NCBI GenBank assembly: GCA_045631445.1
Contig: JAZQUS010000054.1
Span: forward strand, 1-64,000
DNA from: RGIG4608 sp045631445
GTDB lineage: Bacteria; Bacillota; Clostridia; Oscillospirales; CAG-272
DNA: 64,000 nucleotides
Direction: 5' to 3'
This document shows, piece after piece, positions 33,757 through 42,742 of this stretch; positions within the stretch are counted from its first letter, which is position 1; every line of letters begins with the position of its first letter. Under the pieces are notes generated by a model. It ran no database searches. It saw nothing but the letters and a program-made list of their open reading frames with translations, and had not been told where the DNA came from. A program made the translations under genes and the position numbers.

Positions 33757-34317
33757 TTATTCATATATGTTTCCACTTCCCATTTTTCTTTCCCAAACGC
33801 CGTCAAGAAGTATCATTTTATCTTGAGAGAGAGAAGCTTTAACGTCAATTATATTTTGATTAGAGGATCCCCTAAATAGCAGTGCGGGACTTTTTAATTC
33901 CTCAACAAATTTGCCATCAACAAGTACATCAATAAGTTCGAGCAATTTATTAACGCTTTCTTGATTTTGTCTAACTTTAGGAAGAAGGTCTTTTTCAAAA
34001 CTAAAGCCCGAATAACACCATATCTTTTTGTTTGGTAATTCAGCCTTGAACTGAGTTAGAAGTTCAATAAGTGCATCTTGATTTTCGGGTTCAAACGGTT
34101 CTCCGCCAAGAAGAGTTAATCCTTCGATAAACGATGGTCTTGATGCATCTATTATCTTATCTATTTCGGCTTGAGTGAACGGATTACCATAATTAAAATT
34201 CCATGTTTCCGGGTTAAAACATCCCTTGCAATGATGTCTGCAACCGCTAACAAAAAGGGAAGTTCTTACACCGGGGCCGTTGGCTATGTCATTTTCACGA
34301 ATAAGAGCGTAATTCAT
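33757..34317 (-). CDS. nrdG: Anaerobic ribonucleotide reductase activating protein
   Basis: A 186-residue radical SAM activase with the CRHHCKGC cluster motif (C-x3-C-x2-C) and LLGGEPF. It generates the glycyl radical on NrdD. It lies 12 bases after nrdD on the same strand, so both share the NrdR-controlled promoter. Confidence 0.96.
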   Translation of the reverse strand: MNYALIRENDIANGPGVRTSLFVSGCRHHCKGCFNPETWNFNYGNPFTQAEIDKIIDASRPSFIEGLTLLGGEPFEPENQDALIELLTQFKAELPNKKIWCYSGFSFEKDLLPKVRQNQESVNKLLELIDVLVDGKFVEELKSPALLFRGSSNQNIIDVKASLSQDKMILLDGVWERKMGSGNIYE

Positions 34318-34329
34318 AAGTGCCTCTTA

Positions 34330-36504
34330 TCAAAGATGAAGAACTCTTTCTTTGATTTCTTGAGTTCTGCCCTGATTCCAATACTGTGTACCGATATAGC
34401 CACAGGTTCTACGCGCAACGTTCATTGTAGACTGGTCGGTGTTTCCGCAGTTGGGACATTTCCAAACGAGTTTTCCATCCTCATCAACAACTTCAATCTC
34501 ACCGTCAAATCCACAAGCTTGGCAATAGTCACTCTTGGTGTTAAGCTCGGCATACATAATATTGTCATATATGAACTTCATAACAGAGAGTACTGCATCA
34601 AGGTTATTTTGCATATCAGGAACTTCCACATAAGAGATTGCGCCACCGGGAGAAAGTGCTTGGAACTTGGACTCAAGAGCGAGCTTTTTGAAAGCATCAA
34701 TTTCTTCTGTTACGTGTACATGGTAGCTGTTAGTGATATAGGTTTTATCTGTAATGCCTTTAACAGTACCAAAGCGTTTTTGCAAGCATTTAGCAAATTT
34801 GTATGTGGTGCTTTCAAGAGGAGTACCGTAAAGGGAATAGTCAATACATTCCTCTGCCTTCCACTTGGCGGTATATTCATTAAGCTTTCTCATAATTTCA
34901 AGTCCAAGTGCTTCACCTTCGGGTTCAGTAAGCTTTTTGCCATTGAGAGCAAGAACACATTCCCAAAGTCCTGCATAACCAAGAGAAAGGGTAGAATATC
35001 CTCCGTGAAGATATTTGTCGATTACTTCACCCTTTGGAAGACGAAGAAGTGCTCCATGCTGCCAAAGGATTGGTGCAGCATCTGACAATGTGCCTGTAAG
35101 GCGTTCATGACGGCATTGCAATGCTCTATGACAAAGTTCCATTCTTGAGTCGAATATTTCCCAGAATTTATTCATATCACCTTCTGCAGAAAGACCGATA
35201 TCAACAAGGTTAACTGTTACAACACCCTGATTAAATCTTCCATAATACTTGGGTTGACCGTTTTCATCAATGTATGGAGTCAAGAAGCTTCTGCATCCCA
35301 TACAGGTGTAGCAATGACCGTCTCCGTTTTTATCAATCTTATTTTGGAGCATGATTTTTTCGGAGATATAGTCGGGAACCATTCTTTTAGCAGTGCATTT
35401 TGCCGCAAGCTTTGTGAGATAGTAATAGGGGCTATCTTCGTGAATATTATCTTCTTCCAAAACATAGATAAGCTTTGGGAAGGCAGGAGTAACCCAAACA
35501 CCTTTTTCATTTTTTACTCCCTTATAACGTTGTTTAAGGGTTTCTTCAATAATGATTGCAAGGTCGCGTTTTTCGCGATCATTTTTTGCCTCATTCAAAT
35601 ACATAAACACGGTTACAAATGGAGCTTGTCCATTAGTGGTCATAAGAGTTACAACCTGGTATTGAATGGTTTGAACACCGCTTCTAATTTCCCCAAGAAG
35701 ACGGTTTTCGGTAATTCTGTCAATATCTTCTTCGGTAACATCGGGATTTATGCTTCTAAGTTCATCTTCAACAGCAATTCTAATTTTTTTACGGCTTACA
35801 TCAACGAATGGTGCAAGATGAGTAAGGCTTATACTTTGGCCACCATATTGACAAGAAGCTACCTGAGCGATAATTTGTGTAGCAATGTTACAAGCGGTAG
35901 AGAAGCTGTGGGGCTTTTCAATCATGGTTCCGCTAATAACCGTACCGTTTTGGAGCATATCCTCAAGATTTACAAGGTCACAGTTGTGCATATGCTGAGC
36001 AAAATAGTCGGAATCGTGGAAGTGAATGATTCCTTTTTCATGCGCTTCAACAATATCTGCAGGAAGAAGAATACGTTTTGTGATATCCTTACTAACCTCG
36101 CCTGCCATATAGTCGCGTTGAACGCTGTTGACGGTGGGATTTTTGTTGGAGTTTTCCTGCTTTACTTCTTCGTTATTACACTCGATAAGACTGAGAATTT
36201 GCTCGTCAGTTGTGTTAGCTTTTCTTACAAGAGCTCGATTGTATCGATAGGTGATGTATCTACGCGCGACCTCAAATGCTCGTTGATTCATAATCTGGTC
36301 TTCAACCATATCTTGAATTTCTTCTACATTTAGGGATCTATTCATATGAAGTGCTGCCATTTCGACATCTTCTGCTATTCTTTTAATTTGGATTTCTGTC
36401 ATTCGTGCGCTTGGTACAACGCTTTCGTTAGCTTTGGTTATAGCGATAATAATTTTGTTGGGATCAAATATCACTTCTGAGCCATTTCTTTTGATAATTT
36501 TCAT
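34330..36504 (-). CDS. nrdD: Anaerobic (class III) ribonucleoside-triphosphate reductase
   Basis: A 724-residue glycyl-radical enzyme making dNTPs without oxygen. It has an N-terminal ATP-cone (KRNGSEVIFDPNKI), the catalytic core (FHDSDYFAQHMHNCDLVN), a C-terminal zinc site (CQACG and CPNCG) and the glycyl-radical site RRTCGYIGTQYWNQGR. All elements look intact. Strong AAGGAGG before the ATG. This indicates anaerobic growth. Confidence 0.97.
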   Translation of the reverse strand: MKIIKRNGSEVIFDPNKIIIAITKANESVVPSARMTEIQIKRIAEDVEMAALHMNRSLNVEEIQDMVEDQIMNQRAFEVARRYITYRYNRALVRKANTTDEQILSLIECNNEEVKQENSNKNPTVNSVQRDYMAGEVSKDITKRILLPADIVEAHEKGIIHFHDSDYFAQHMHNCDLVNLEDMLQNGTVISGTMIEKPHSFSTACNIATQIIAQVASCQYGGQSISLTHLAPFVDVSRKKIRIAVEDELRSINPDVTEEDIDRITENRLLGEIRSGVQTIQYQVVTLMTTNGQAPFVTVFMYLNEAKNDREKRDLAIIIEETLKQRYKGVKNEKGVWVTPAFPKLIYVLEEDNIHEDSPYYYLTKLAAKCTAKRMVPDYISEKIMLQNKIDKNGDGHCYTCMGCRSFLTPYIDENGQPKYYGRFNQGVVTVNLVDIGLSAEGDMNKFWEIFDSRMELCHRALQCRHERLTGTLSDAAPILWQHGALLRLPKGEVIDKYLHGGYSTLSLGYAGLWECVLALNGKKLTEPEGEALGLEIMRKLNEYTAKWKAEECIDYSLYGTPLESTTYKFAKCLQKRFGTVKGITDKTYITNSYHVHVTEEIDAFKKLALESKFQALSPGGAISYVEVPDMQNNLDAVLSVMKFIYDNIMYAELNTKSDYCQACGFDGEIEVVDEDGKLVWKCPNCGNTDQSTMNVARRTCGYIGTQYWNQGRTQEIKERVLHL

Positions 36505-36562
36505 AGTAACCTCCTTAGAAATTTAATTCATATATATAAACGCGCTAAAATTCGACAGTTTA

Positions 36563-36591
36563 ATTATAACTATATATTGTGGTTGTGTCAA
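36563..36591 (-). promoter_or_regulatory. Consensus promoter of nrdD-nrdG
   Basis: On the minus strand TTGACA (36586-36591), exactly 17 bases, then TATAAT (36563-36568). It is an exact sigma-A consensus, about 55 bases upstream of nrdD, and is overlapped by the NrdR boxes. Confidence 0.88.
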
Positions 36592-36614
36592 TAGGAAAAA
36601 TCAATATATTGTAA
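36567..36614. promoter_or_regulatory. Tandem NrdR boxes
   Basis: Two copies match the known NrdR consensus core (C-W-A-T-A-T-A-T-W-G): CTATATATTG at 36570-36579 and CAATATATTG at 36602-36611. Their centres are 32 bases apart, three helical turns, as expected for cooperative NrdR binding. The first lies in the spacer of the nrdD promoter and the second just upstream of its -35. Repression in the presence of ATP/dATP is the known family behaviour; nrdR itself is not in the window. Confidence 0.85.
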
Positions 36615-36747
36615 ATTTTGTTACTAAGCAACAATTTTGAACTCGGTTTTTAGTTATTTTTGACATAGTGTATTATTTTAAGGAATTTTTAAGGTTGAAA
36701 TGATAATATACGATTGCAAAAAAATACATTATATAGTAGGAGACATT

Positions 36748-39468
36748 ATGTTAGAACTTAAAAATATAAGAAAAACGTATGGAAAGGGCGAGGCTGCGGT
36801 TGAGGCACTAAAGGGTGTTAGTATTAAATTCCGTGAAAGCGAATTTGTTTCAATACTTGGACAATCAGGGTGTGGTAAGACTACTTTGCTTAATATTGTT
36901 GGAGGTCTCGACCAATACACAAGTGGTGATCTTATAATAAATAACACTTCAACAAAAGATTATACGGATTCAGATTGGGATACCTATAGAAATCACTCTA
37001 TTGGTTTTATTTTCCAAAGTTATAATCTTATTTCACACCAAACGGTTCTTGCAAATGTAGAACTTGCATTGACACTAAGTGGTGTATCTAAAAACGAAAG
37101 AAGAAAAAGAGCTGTCCAAGCTCTTGATAAAGTTGGTCTTCGCTCCCAAATGAATAAACGTCCCAATCAGCTTTCTGGCGGTCAGATGCAAAGAGTTGCT
37201 ATTGCGCGTGCGCTTATTAATAATCCTGATATTTTGCTTGCGGATGAGCCTACGGGTGCACTTGACTCCGAAACAAGCGTTCAGGTAATGGATCTTTTGA
37301 AGGAAATTGCAAAAGATCGACTTGTTATTATGGTTACGCATAACCCTGAGCTTGCGGAGCAATATTCTTCAAGAATTATCAATCTTCGTGATGGAAATCT
37401 TGTTGGTGACTCCAACCCATATGATGGTAAAATTGATATGGAAGAGTTTTACGCTTTGCAAGCCAACAAAAATACAGTTATTAAGAAAAAGAAGGCCTCA
37501 ATGTCATTTTGGACTGCAATGTCACTTTCTTTTAACAACTTGATGACAAAAAAAGGAAGAACGTTTTTAACTTCGTTTGCGGGTTCAATTGGTATTATTG
37601 GTATTGCGCTCATTCTTGCTGTTTCAACGGGTGTTAATGCATATATTAAGTCGATTGAAGAAAGTACTATGTCGTCATATCCATTACAGATTATGCAGAA
37701 TACGATGGATCCAACTACTATGATGGCTTCAATGATGCAGGCTGCTGAATCTGCCAATCAAAAGCGTGAGCCTGGCAAGGTTTATTCTAGTCAAATAATG
37801 GCACAGATGATGACTATGATGACGGACTCTGCTGCAACTAATAATCTTGAGAAATTCAAAGCTTTTCTTGATTCCAATAGAGAAATACAGGATTTGGTGA
37901 CTGATATTAAATATGATTATTCTCCAAACTGGAATATCTATTTGCAGTTAGAGGATGGTAGCTATAGGAACAGTTCACAAGGCCTTGAAGAAATGTATTC
38001 CTCAATGGGAGTTACGGGAACGTCTCAGGATATGATGCTTGGTATGAGTACTATGATGGGATCATCTATGGGTAGTGTTACAGGTTGGACAGAGCTCGTA
38101 GGAGATCTCGGTCATTTGAAAAGTGAATATGAGCTTATTGATGGTAAATATCCTGAAAAGTCAAACGAAATCGTTTTGATTGTTGATGAGAATAATCAGA
38201 TTTCTGACTATACTCTTTATGTTTTGGGTATTCGTGACTTTGCTGAAATACAAGAATATATGGAGGCAGCAATAAAGGCACAGTTGTCGGGCAATAAGAT
38301 CGATATTGATATTCCTGCAACAGATTACACCTATGAGGAAATATATGATTTTGATTTCAAGGTGTTGCTCAATAGCGACCATTACGCGCTTGAGGGTGAT
38401 AAAATAGTTAAGCTAACAGATAATGATAAGGGCTTTAAGGAACGACTTGATTCTGCAATGGAGTTAAAGATAGTTGGTATCGTTCGCCCGACCGACGATT
38501 CAATGAATATGGCAAATATCGGAACCATAGGATACCTTTCGAGTCTTAAGGATGAGGTTATTAAAAAAAGTAATAATAGTGCTGTTGTAAAGGCACAACT
38601 CAAAAATCCAGATGTTGATATGTTCACAGGAATTAGATTTGATTCTAAGGGATACACAATGGACGATTTCCCAATGATAAAGGAGATTATTCAAAAATAT
38701 CCGGGAATTGATACTACATTTATTATTGATGCTCTTGTGGAGCAATTGAATATGCCATATCTTAAGGATTTGATTTTGCAATATGTTCCCACAAGCGCAG
38801 AATCCTTGATGAATATGATTATCAAGCATCTTAACGAGAATAAAGTAACAACTAATACTTACAAGGAAAATCTTGAGGCACTCGGATATATTGATATTGA
38901 AAATCCAACGTCAATTTCTATTTATCCTAAGGATTTTGAAGCAAAAGAAAGAATTAATGAACTGATTGCGGAATATAATAATCAACAGAATGAAGATGAT
39001 AAAATTATTTATTCCGATACTGTGGCTCTTCTTATGAGCTCAGTAACAACAATTATCGATGCTATTTCTTACGTGCTTATTGCTTTCGTTGCAATTTCAC
39101 TTATTGTATCATCTATAATGATTGGTATTATAACTTATATTTCTGTTCTTGAGAGAACGAAGGAAATTGGTATTCTTCGTGCGATTGGTGCTTCTAAGAA
39201 GGATATTGCTCGAGTATTTAACGCAGAAACGCTGTTCGTGGGATTTGTTGCTGGTATGATTGGTATCATTTGCTCGCTTGGATTGATAGTAATAATAAAT
39301 ATAATACTTTATCATTTCACAGGTATTGCAAATCTTCAGGCAGTTCTTGAACCCGTTCCGGCGATAATTCTTGTTGCTATCAGTATGGGACTCACATTTA
39401 TTGCAGGATTGTTCCCATCAAAGACAGCATCCAAAAAAGATCCTGTAATTGCGCTTAGAACAGAATAA
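36748..39468 (+). CDS. Fused ABC transporter ATPase/permease, MacB-like
   Basis: A 906-residue single-chain exporter half. Residues ~1-230 form an ABC ATPase: Walker A GQSGCGKTT, signature LSGGQMQRVAIARAL, Walker B ILLADEPTG and switch His (VTHNPELA). A membrane helix (~275-295) opens a large extracellular MacB periplasmic-core-like domain (~300-750), rich in methionine near its start. Three C-terminal helices form the FtsX domain with the coupling segment ERTKEIGILRAIGASKKDIARVF (shortened here as ERTKEIGILRAIGAS). Family members export peptides or act as mechanotransmitters. ATG 36748 follows TAGGAG. The zinc-ribbon gene downstream starts 11 bases later. Confidence 0.93.
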   Translation: MLELKNIRKTYGKGEAAVEALKGVSIKFRESEFVSILGQSGCGKTTLLNIVGGLDQYTSGDLIINNTSTKDYTDSDWDTYRNHSIGFIFQSYNLISHQTVLANVELALTLSGVSKNERRKRAVQALDKVGLRSQMNKRPNQLSGGQMQRVAIARALINNPDILLADEPTGALDSETSVQVMDLLKEIAKDRLVIMVTHNPELAEQYSSRIINLRDGNLVGDSNPYDGKIDMEEFYALQANKNTVIKKKKASMSFWTAMSLSFNNLMTKKGRTFLTSFAGSIGIIGIALILAVSTGVNAYIKSIEESTMSSYPLQIMQNTMDPTTMMASMMQAAESANQKREPGKVYSSQIMAQMMTMMTDSAATNNLEKFKAFLDSNREIQDLVTDIKYDYSPNWNIYLQLEDGSYRNSSQGLEEMYSSMGVTGTSQDMMLGMSTMMGSSMGSVTGWTELVGDLGHLKSEYELIDGKYPEKSNEIVLIVDENNQISDYTLYVLGIRDFAEIQEYMEAAIKAQLSGNKIDIDIPATDYTYEEIYDFDFKVLLNSDHYALEGDKIVKLTDNDKGFKERLDSAMELKIVGIVRPTDDSMNMANIGTIGYLSSLKDEVIKKSNNSAVVKAQLKNPDVDMFTGIRFDSKGYTMDDFPMIKEIIQKYPGIDTTFIIDALVEQLNMPYLKDLILQYVPTSAESLMNMIIKHLNENKVTTNTYKENLEALGYIDIENPTSISIYPKDFEAKERINELIAEYNNQQNEDDKIIYSDTVALLMSSVTTIIDAISYVLIAFVAISLIVSSIMIGIITYISVLERTKEIGILRAIGASKKDIARVFNAETLFVGFVAGMIGIICSLGLIVIINIILYHFTGIANLQAVLEPVPAIILVAISMGLTFIAGLFPSKTASKKDPVIALRTE

Positions 39469-39478
39469 GGAGTGTTTT

Positions 39479-39886
39479 ATGAGAAATTTCTTGTTTAGAA
39501 TAGCAGGGAAGATGAGAGCGTTTTTCTATGGTAGAAACGGTTTTGACGATCTTGCAAAGCATAGCTTGATTCTTTCAATAGTAGTCTTTTTGATATATGG
39601 ATTTTTGCCACAAGGAATTCTTAAATTGATATTTTCATTAATCACTTATGGATTAATGGTATATGCATATTTTAGAATTCTTTCCAAAAAGGTTTATAAA
39701 AGAACACAAGAGAATAAAAAATATCTTGGTGCAATCAATATGACTAAAACAAGATGGAAGCAGAGAAAAACACATAAGTTTTATCGTTGTCCTAAATGTA
39801 AAACCTGGTTGCGAGTTCCTAAAGGTAGGGGAAAGATAACAATTACCTGCGTAAAATGTTCAACAAAATTTGATAAAAGAACTTAA
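39479..39886 (+). CDS. Small membrane protein with C-terminal zinc ribbon
   Basis: A 135-residue protein with two membrane helices (~30-47 and ~52-70) and a C-terminal zinc ribbon: CPKC-x16-CVKC (YRCPKCKTWLRVPKGRGK, then ITCVKCSTKF). The same layout is widespread in Clostridia without known function. It starts 11 bases after the ABC transporter stop with AAGGAGTG, so it is probably co-transcribed, and ends at a strong terminator. Confidence 0.85.
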   Translation: MRNFLFRIAGKMRAFFYGRNGFDDLAKHSLILSIVVFLIYGFLPQGILKLIFSLITYGLMVYAYFRILSKKVYKRTQENKKYLGAINMTKTRWKQRKTHKFYRCPKCKTWLRVPKGRGKITITCVKCSTKFDKRT

Positions 39887-39893
39887 TGTTTTT

Positions 39894-39928
39894 GAGCGGT
39901 GGCTTAATGCCATCGCTCTTGTATTTTT
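39894..39928 (+). terminator. Intrinsic terminator after the zinc-ribbon gene
   Basis: A 10-bp stem (39894-39903 with 39909-39918, one G-T pair), TTAAT loop and a broken T run (39919-39928), eight bases past the stop. Confidence 0.88.
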
Positions 39929-39970
39929 GATAATCTAAATGTCAAAAATCATATGAAAGGATGTGATAAT

Positions 39971-40942
39971 ATGTGTACTGCGATAAGCTTTAATGCAAAA
40001 GGACATTATTTTGGAAGAACTTTAGATCTTGAAAAGAGATACGGTGAGTGTGTAACTATTACACCGAGAAACTATGTGTTTAAATTTAAAATGGAGGAAG
40101 CAACAGAAAGCCATTATGCAATTATTGGGATGGCAGTGATGGTTGAAAATTATCCATTATATTTTGATGCCACAAATGAATATGGGTTGAGTATTGCAGG
40201 ACTAAATTTTGTGGGTAATGCTTATTACGGAGAAGCAATTAGCGGAAAAATAAACCTTGCACCATATGAGCTAATACCGTATTTGCTTTCAAAATGCAAA
40301 ACAGTTGATGAGTGTGATGAGATATTGAAAGAAATCAATTTAGTGAATATTCCATTTAATGATAAATTGGAAAATGCTCAACTTCATTGGTTGATAGCGG
40401 ACAAAGAAAAAAGCATTGTTCTTGAATGTATGAGAGAGGGAATGAAAATTCATAGAAATACTATCGGTGTGCTTACTAACAATCCACCGTTTGAATATCA
40501 AATGATGAATTTGAATAATTATATGGGGCTTTCGAATCTTGACCCCAAAAATACTTTTTCAAACAAGATTGAATTGAAAGCTTATAGCAGAGGAATGGGA
40601 GGGATTGGTTTGCCGGGAGATTTTTCTTCAATGTCAAGATTTGTTAAGGTTGCTTTCACTAAATTGAATTCCATAATTCCTGTTGATAAGATTAGCTCAG
40701 TTAGTCAATTTTTGCATATTTTAGGCACAGTTGAGCAGGTGGAGGGGTGTGTAATATTTGAAAATCAATTTGAAAGGACACAATATATGAGCTGTTGTGA
40801 TACGGAGGAGGGTATATACTATTACAAAACCTATGAGAATAGTCAAATAACTGCGGTGAAAATGCATAGCGAGAATTTAGAGGATAAAGAGCTTATTTGC
40901 TATGATTTAAAATATACCGAAAGTATTAATTGTATTAATTGA
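39971..40942 (+). CDS. bsh: Bile salt hydrolase (choloylglycine hydrolase family)
   Basis: A 323-residue Ntn-hydrolase with catalytic Cys2 exposed after Met removal (MCTAISFNAKGHYFGRTLDLE begins the protein; the key residues are C2, R16, D19). Further expected residues are present: N79 (AGLNF), N171 (VLTNNPPFEYQ) and R223 (SSMSRFV), with the BSH-like YSRGMGGIGLPGD. It cleaves glycine or taurine from conjugated bile acids. No signal peptide, so cytoplasmic. Penicillin V acylase is the alternative, but motif spacing favours BSH. ATG 39971 follows AAAGGA. Confidence 0.9.
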   Translation: MCTAISFNAKGHYFGRTLDLEKRYGECVTITPRNYVFKFKMEEATESHYAIIGMAVMVENYPLYFDATNEYGLSIAGLNFVGNAYYGEAISGKINLAPYELIPYLLSKCKTVDECDEILKEINLVNIPFNDKLENAQLHWLIADKEKSIVLECMREGMKIHRNTIGVLTNNPPFEYQMMNLNNYMGLSNLDPKNTFSNKIELKAYSRGMGGIGLPGDFSSMSRFVKVAFTKLNSIIPVDKISSVSQFLHILGTVEQVEGCVIFENQFERTQYMSCCDTEEGIYYYKTYENSQITAVKMHSENLEDKELICYDLKYTESINCIN

Positions 40943-40969
40943 ACAAGGGGATAAAATCCCCTTAAAGTA

Positions 40970-40998
40970 TTGACAATTATTATATTTGGTGATATAAT
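40970..40998 (+). promoter_or_regulatory. Consensus promoter of the pilus operon
   Basis: TTGACA (40970-40975), 17 bases, TATAAT (40993-40998), an exact consensus. It follows a GGGGA/TCCCC hairpin (40945-40963) after bsh that lacks a T run. The leader to the first prepilin gene is about 65 bases. Confidence 0.85.
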
Positions 40999-41070
40999 TT
41001 ATTATGTAGTAAAATGCGAATTTTTGTCGATGTTTTAACAAATTATCTTGTAAAGAAAGGAGTGCCCATA

Positions 41071-41493
41071 ATGCAGAAGAAAAATGGATTTACACTTGTG
41101 GAAATAATCGTGGTTATTGCAATTTCTGCAATAGTATTAACTATGGTTGGTACAACTATGGTTTTTATGACAAATGTTTCGGGCAACCTTCTTGAAGAGG
41201 CAGAAGATATCGATATGGCGAAAAATATTGAGAAGTATTTGAGGGGATTAGTCGATGATGGGTGTTCTCCCGACAACCTTACAATGACTTTTCCTGATTT
41301 GTATAACAAAAGCAAAAATACGGTTTTTGAGATTGATAATGATGGGAATATAAAAGAAAATACTTCGGGTAAAACCATTTTTTCTAATACTAGATTATCT
41401 GTATTTTCAATACAACAAGAAGGTGGCTTTATAAAATGCAAGATGATATTTGAAAGCGGCAAAGAATTCGAATTTATCTTAGGAATAGCATAA
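41071..41493 (+). CDS. Type IV prepilin-like protein
   Basis: A 140-residue protein with a class III signal: short basic leader MQKKNG, cleavage before FTLVEIIVVIAI, Glu at mature position +5 and a hydrophobic helix of about 20 residues. The C-terminal domain is small and unrecognised. ATG 41071 follows AAAGGAG. It is the first gene of a seven-gene cluster that also encodes the peptidase, platform protein and ATPase. It may be the main or a minor pilin. Confidence 0.9.
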   Translation: MQKKNGFTLVEIIVVIAISAIVLTMVGTTMVFMTNVSGNLLEEAEDIDMAKNIEKYLRGLVDDGCSPDNLTMTFPDLYNKSKNTVFEIDNDGNIKENTSGKTIFSNTRLSVFSIQQEGGFIKCKMIFESGKEFEFILGIA

Positions 41494-41507
41494 GAGGAGG
41501 AATAGTA

Positions 41508-42257
41508 ATGGCTCAAAATCAATGTATATTTGAATATTCTAATTTTGGCAATGGTTATTTGAGAATTTATTTTATTAAGGATAATAAACAAACAGACAAG
41601 GAGATATTTATCGACCTTGAGGCGCATCCTCTTAAGGACGGAGTTGTTGCCCAGGTTGAACCGCTTGTTGAGACAATTAAGCAGCAACTTAAAGAACTTG
41701 ATATAAAGAAACTTCAATCGCCACTTCTTCTTTTGAGATGTGCAGAAATATATAAAAATAGTCTTTTTTTGCCAGTGAAAAGCTCTTTCCAAGCAAATAG
41801 TCTTTACAAAAAAGAGATGAAATTGAAGACAAACCAAGATTCTTTTGTTCCAATAAGCAACTCATATAAGAGCGGAATTGGTTATATGTTCAACACATAT
41901 TATATTCCAAATAAAATTGTTGAATCATTTAACAAGATTGAAAAATTGCTTAATACTGAGTTTGTAGGTGTTCAACCTCTTGGAATGTTTCTTGGTGAAA
42001 AGCTTGCTTACAAGGGCACTTACGTTTATTTTTATATTAAAGAAAAAGTGTGCACAATGATTATGGTTTCGGACAAGGAGTTAGTTACTTCTTATGATTT
42101 CGAATTTGAAACAGAAAAGGAAATTTTAAGTAGATTTTTACTTGTTGCTTCAAAGCACGAATTTGATGTTGAGAAGAAACAAATAGAATATTATGATATT
42201 GATTCCGATGAACCAATTTATGTGAATTTTGGAATTAAGAGGGTTGAAAATAAGTAA
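41508..42257 (+). CDS. Pilus-operon protein, possibly PilM/GspL-like
   Basis: A 249-residue soluble-looking protein, not confidently recognised. It has no signal peptide or membrane helix. A central segment (YVYFYIKEKVCTMIMVS, then DKELVTSYDFEFETE) has the strand-turn-strand look of the phosphate-binding region of PilM/GspL actin-like proteins, and the gene lies where pilM often occurs, between pilin genes. The N-terminal actin-like phosphate loop is not evident. AGGAGGAATAG precedes the ATG, 14 bases after the first prepilin. Confidence 0.8.
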   Translation: MAQNQCIFEYSNFGNGYLRIYFIKDNKQTDKEIFIDLEAHPLKDGVVAQVEPLVETIKQQLKELDIKKLQSPLLLLRCAEIYKNSLFLPVKSSFQANSLYKKEMKLKTNQDSFVPISNSYKSGIGYMFNTYYIPNKIVESFNKIEKLLNTEFVGVQPLGMFLGEKLAYKGTYVYFYIKEKVCTMIMVSDKELVTSYDFEFETEKEILSRFLLVASKHEFDVEKKQIEYYDIDSDEPIYVNFGIKRVENK

Positions 42258-42301
42258 AAATTCTTGAAGAAGGGAGAATCACTTTTTAGTGAGTTGTGGT
42301 T

Positions 42302-42742
42302 ATGAAAAAAACTAAAAAAGGACTTACTTTGGTTGAAGTTTTGGTCGCGATAACTGTGTTGTCCATAACAATGTTTGCATTGCTGTCAACCATAGTTGCT
42401 ATGAGAAAAGTGGTTGCCCGCCAAGAAGAATACGTTAAAATCAAAATGGTCTGCCAGGATATTGAAGCTTATTGGGATAAGTATGGCTTGGGTGAAGGAG
42501 AGGCTGAAGGATGGGCTTATTATTATTTTAAGGGTGAGGGAGCTATTGAATCATATACGGGATATTTAACTTCAAAATTTTCTCCCGTTAGAGTATATAA
42601 TAAATCTCATTACAAAATTGAATATCGAATAACAGAATCCAACGAGTTGGTTATCAAGTCCATAACATCTCCTGACAAGAAAATTTTAGTTGAGAATTTA
42701 AATTGCGGTACAAGAGGAGGGGTAACTGATGAACAAGAATAA
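42302..42742 (+). CDS. Type IV prepilin-like protein
   Basis: A 146-residue prepilin with leader MKKTKKG, then LTLVEVLVAITVLSITMF with Glu+5. The mature part after the helix shows no clear family. AGGGAGA is about 25 bases upstream of the ATG, too far unless the small hairpin ATCACT/AGTGAG (42278-42293) between them folds. GTG at 42296 is an alternative start. Its last 14 bases overlap the next small gene. Confidence 0.87.
   Translation: MKKTKKGLTLVEVLVAITVLSITMFALLSTIVAMRKVVARQEEYVKIKMVCQDIEAYWDKYGLGEGEAEGWAYYYFKGEGAIESYTGYLTSKFSPVRVYNKSHYKIEYRITESNELVIKSITSPDKKILVENLNCGTRGGVTDEQE

Noticed and set aside
33141..33806. 221-residue minus-strand frame opposite dpaB
   Set aside because: dpaB is clearly recognisable on the plus strand; the antisense frame has no start signal and crosses the terminator.
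34171..36333. Long open frames on the plus strand opposite nrdG/nrdD (34171-35085 and 35254-36333)
   Set aside because: They are antisense to the intact, strongly conserved nrdD-nrdG genes, have no ribosome-binding site, and encode low-complexity F/N/S-rich sequence typical of frame shadows.
41043..41837. 264-residue open frame on the minus strand across the first two pilus genes
   Set aside because: It lies opposite the prepilin gene and its neighbour, which have good start sites and fit the operon; the encoded sequence shows no domain.
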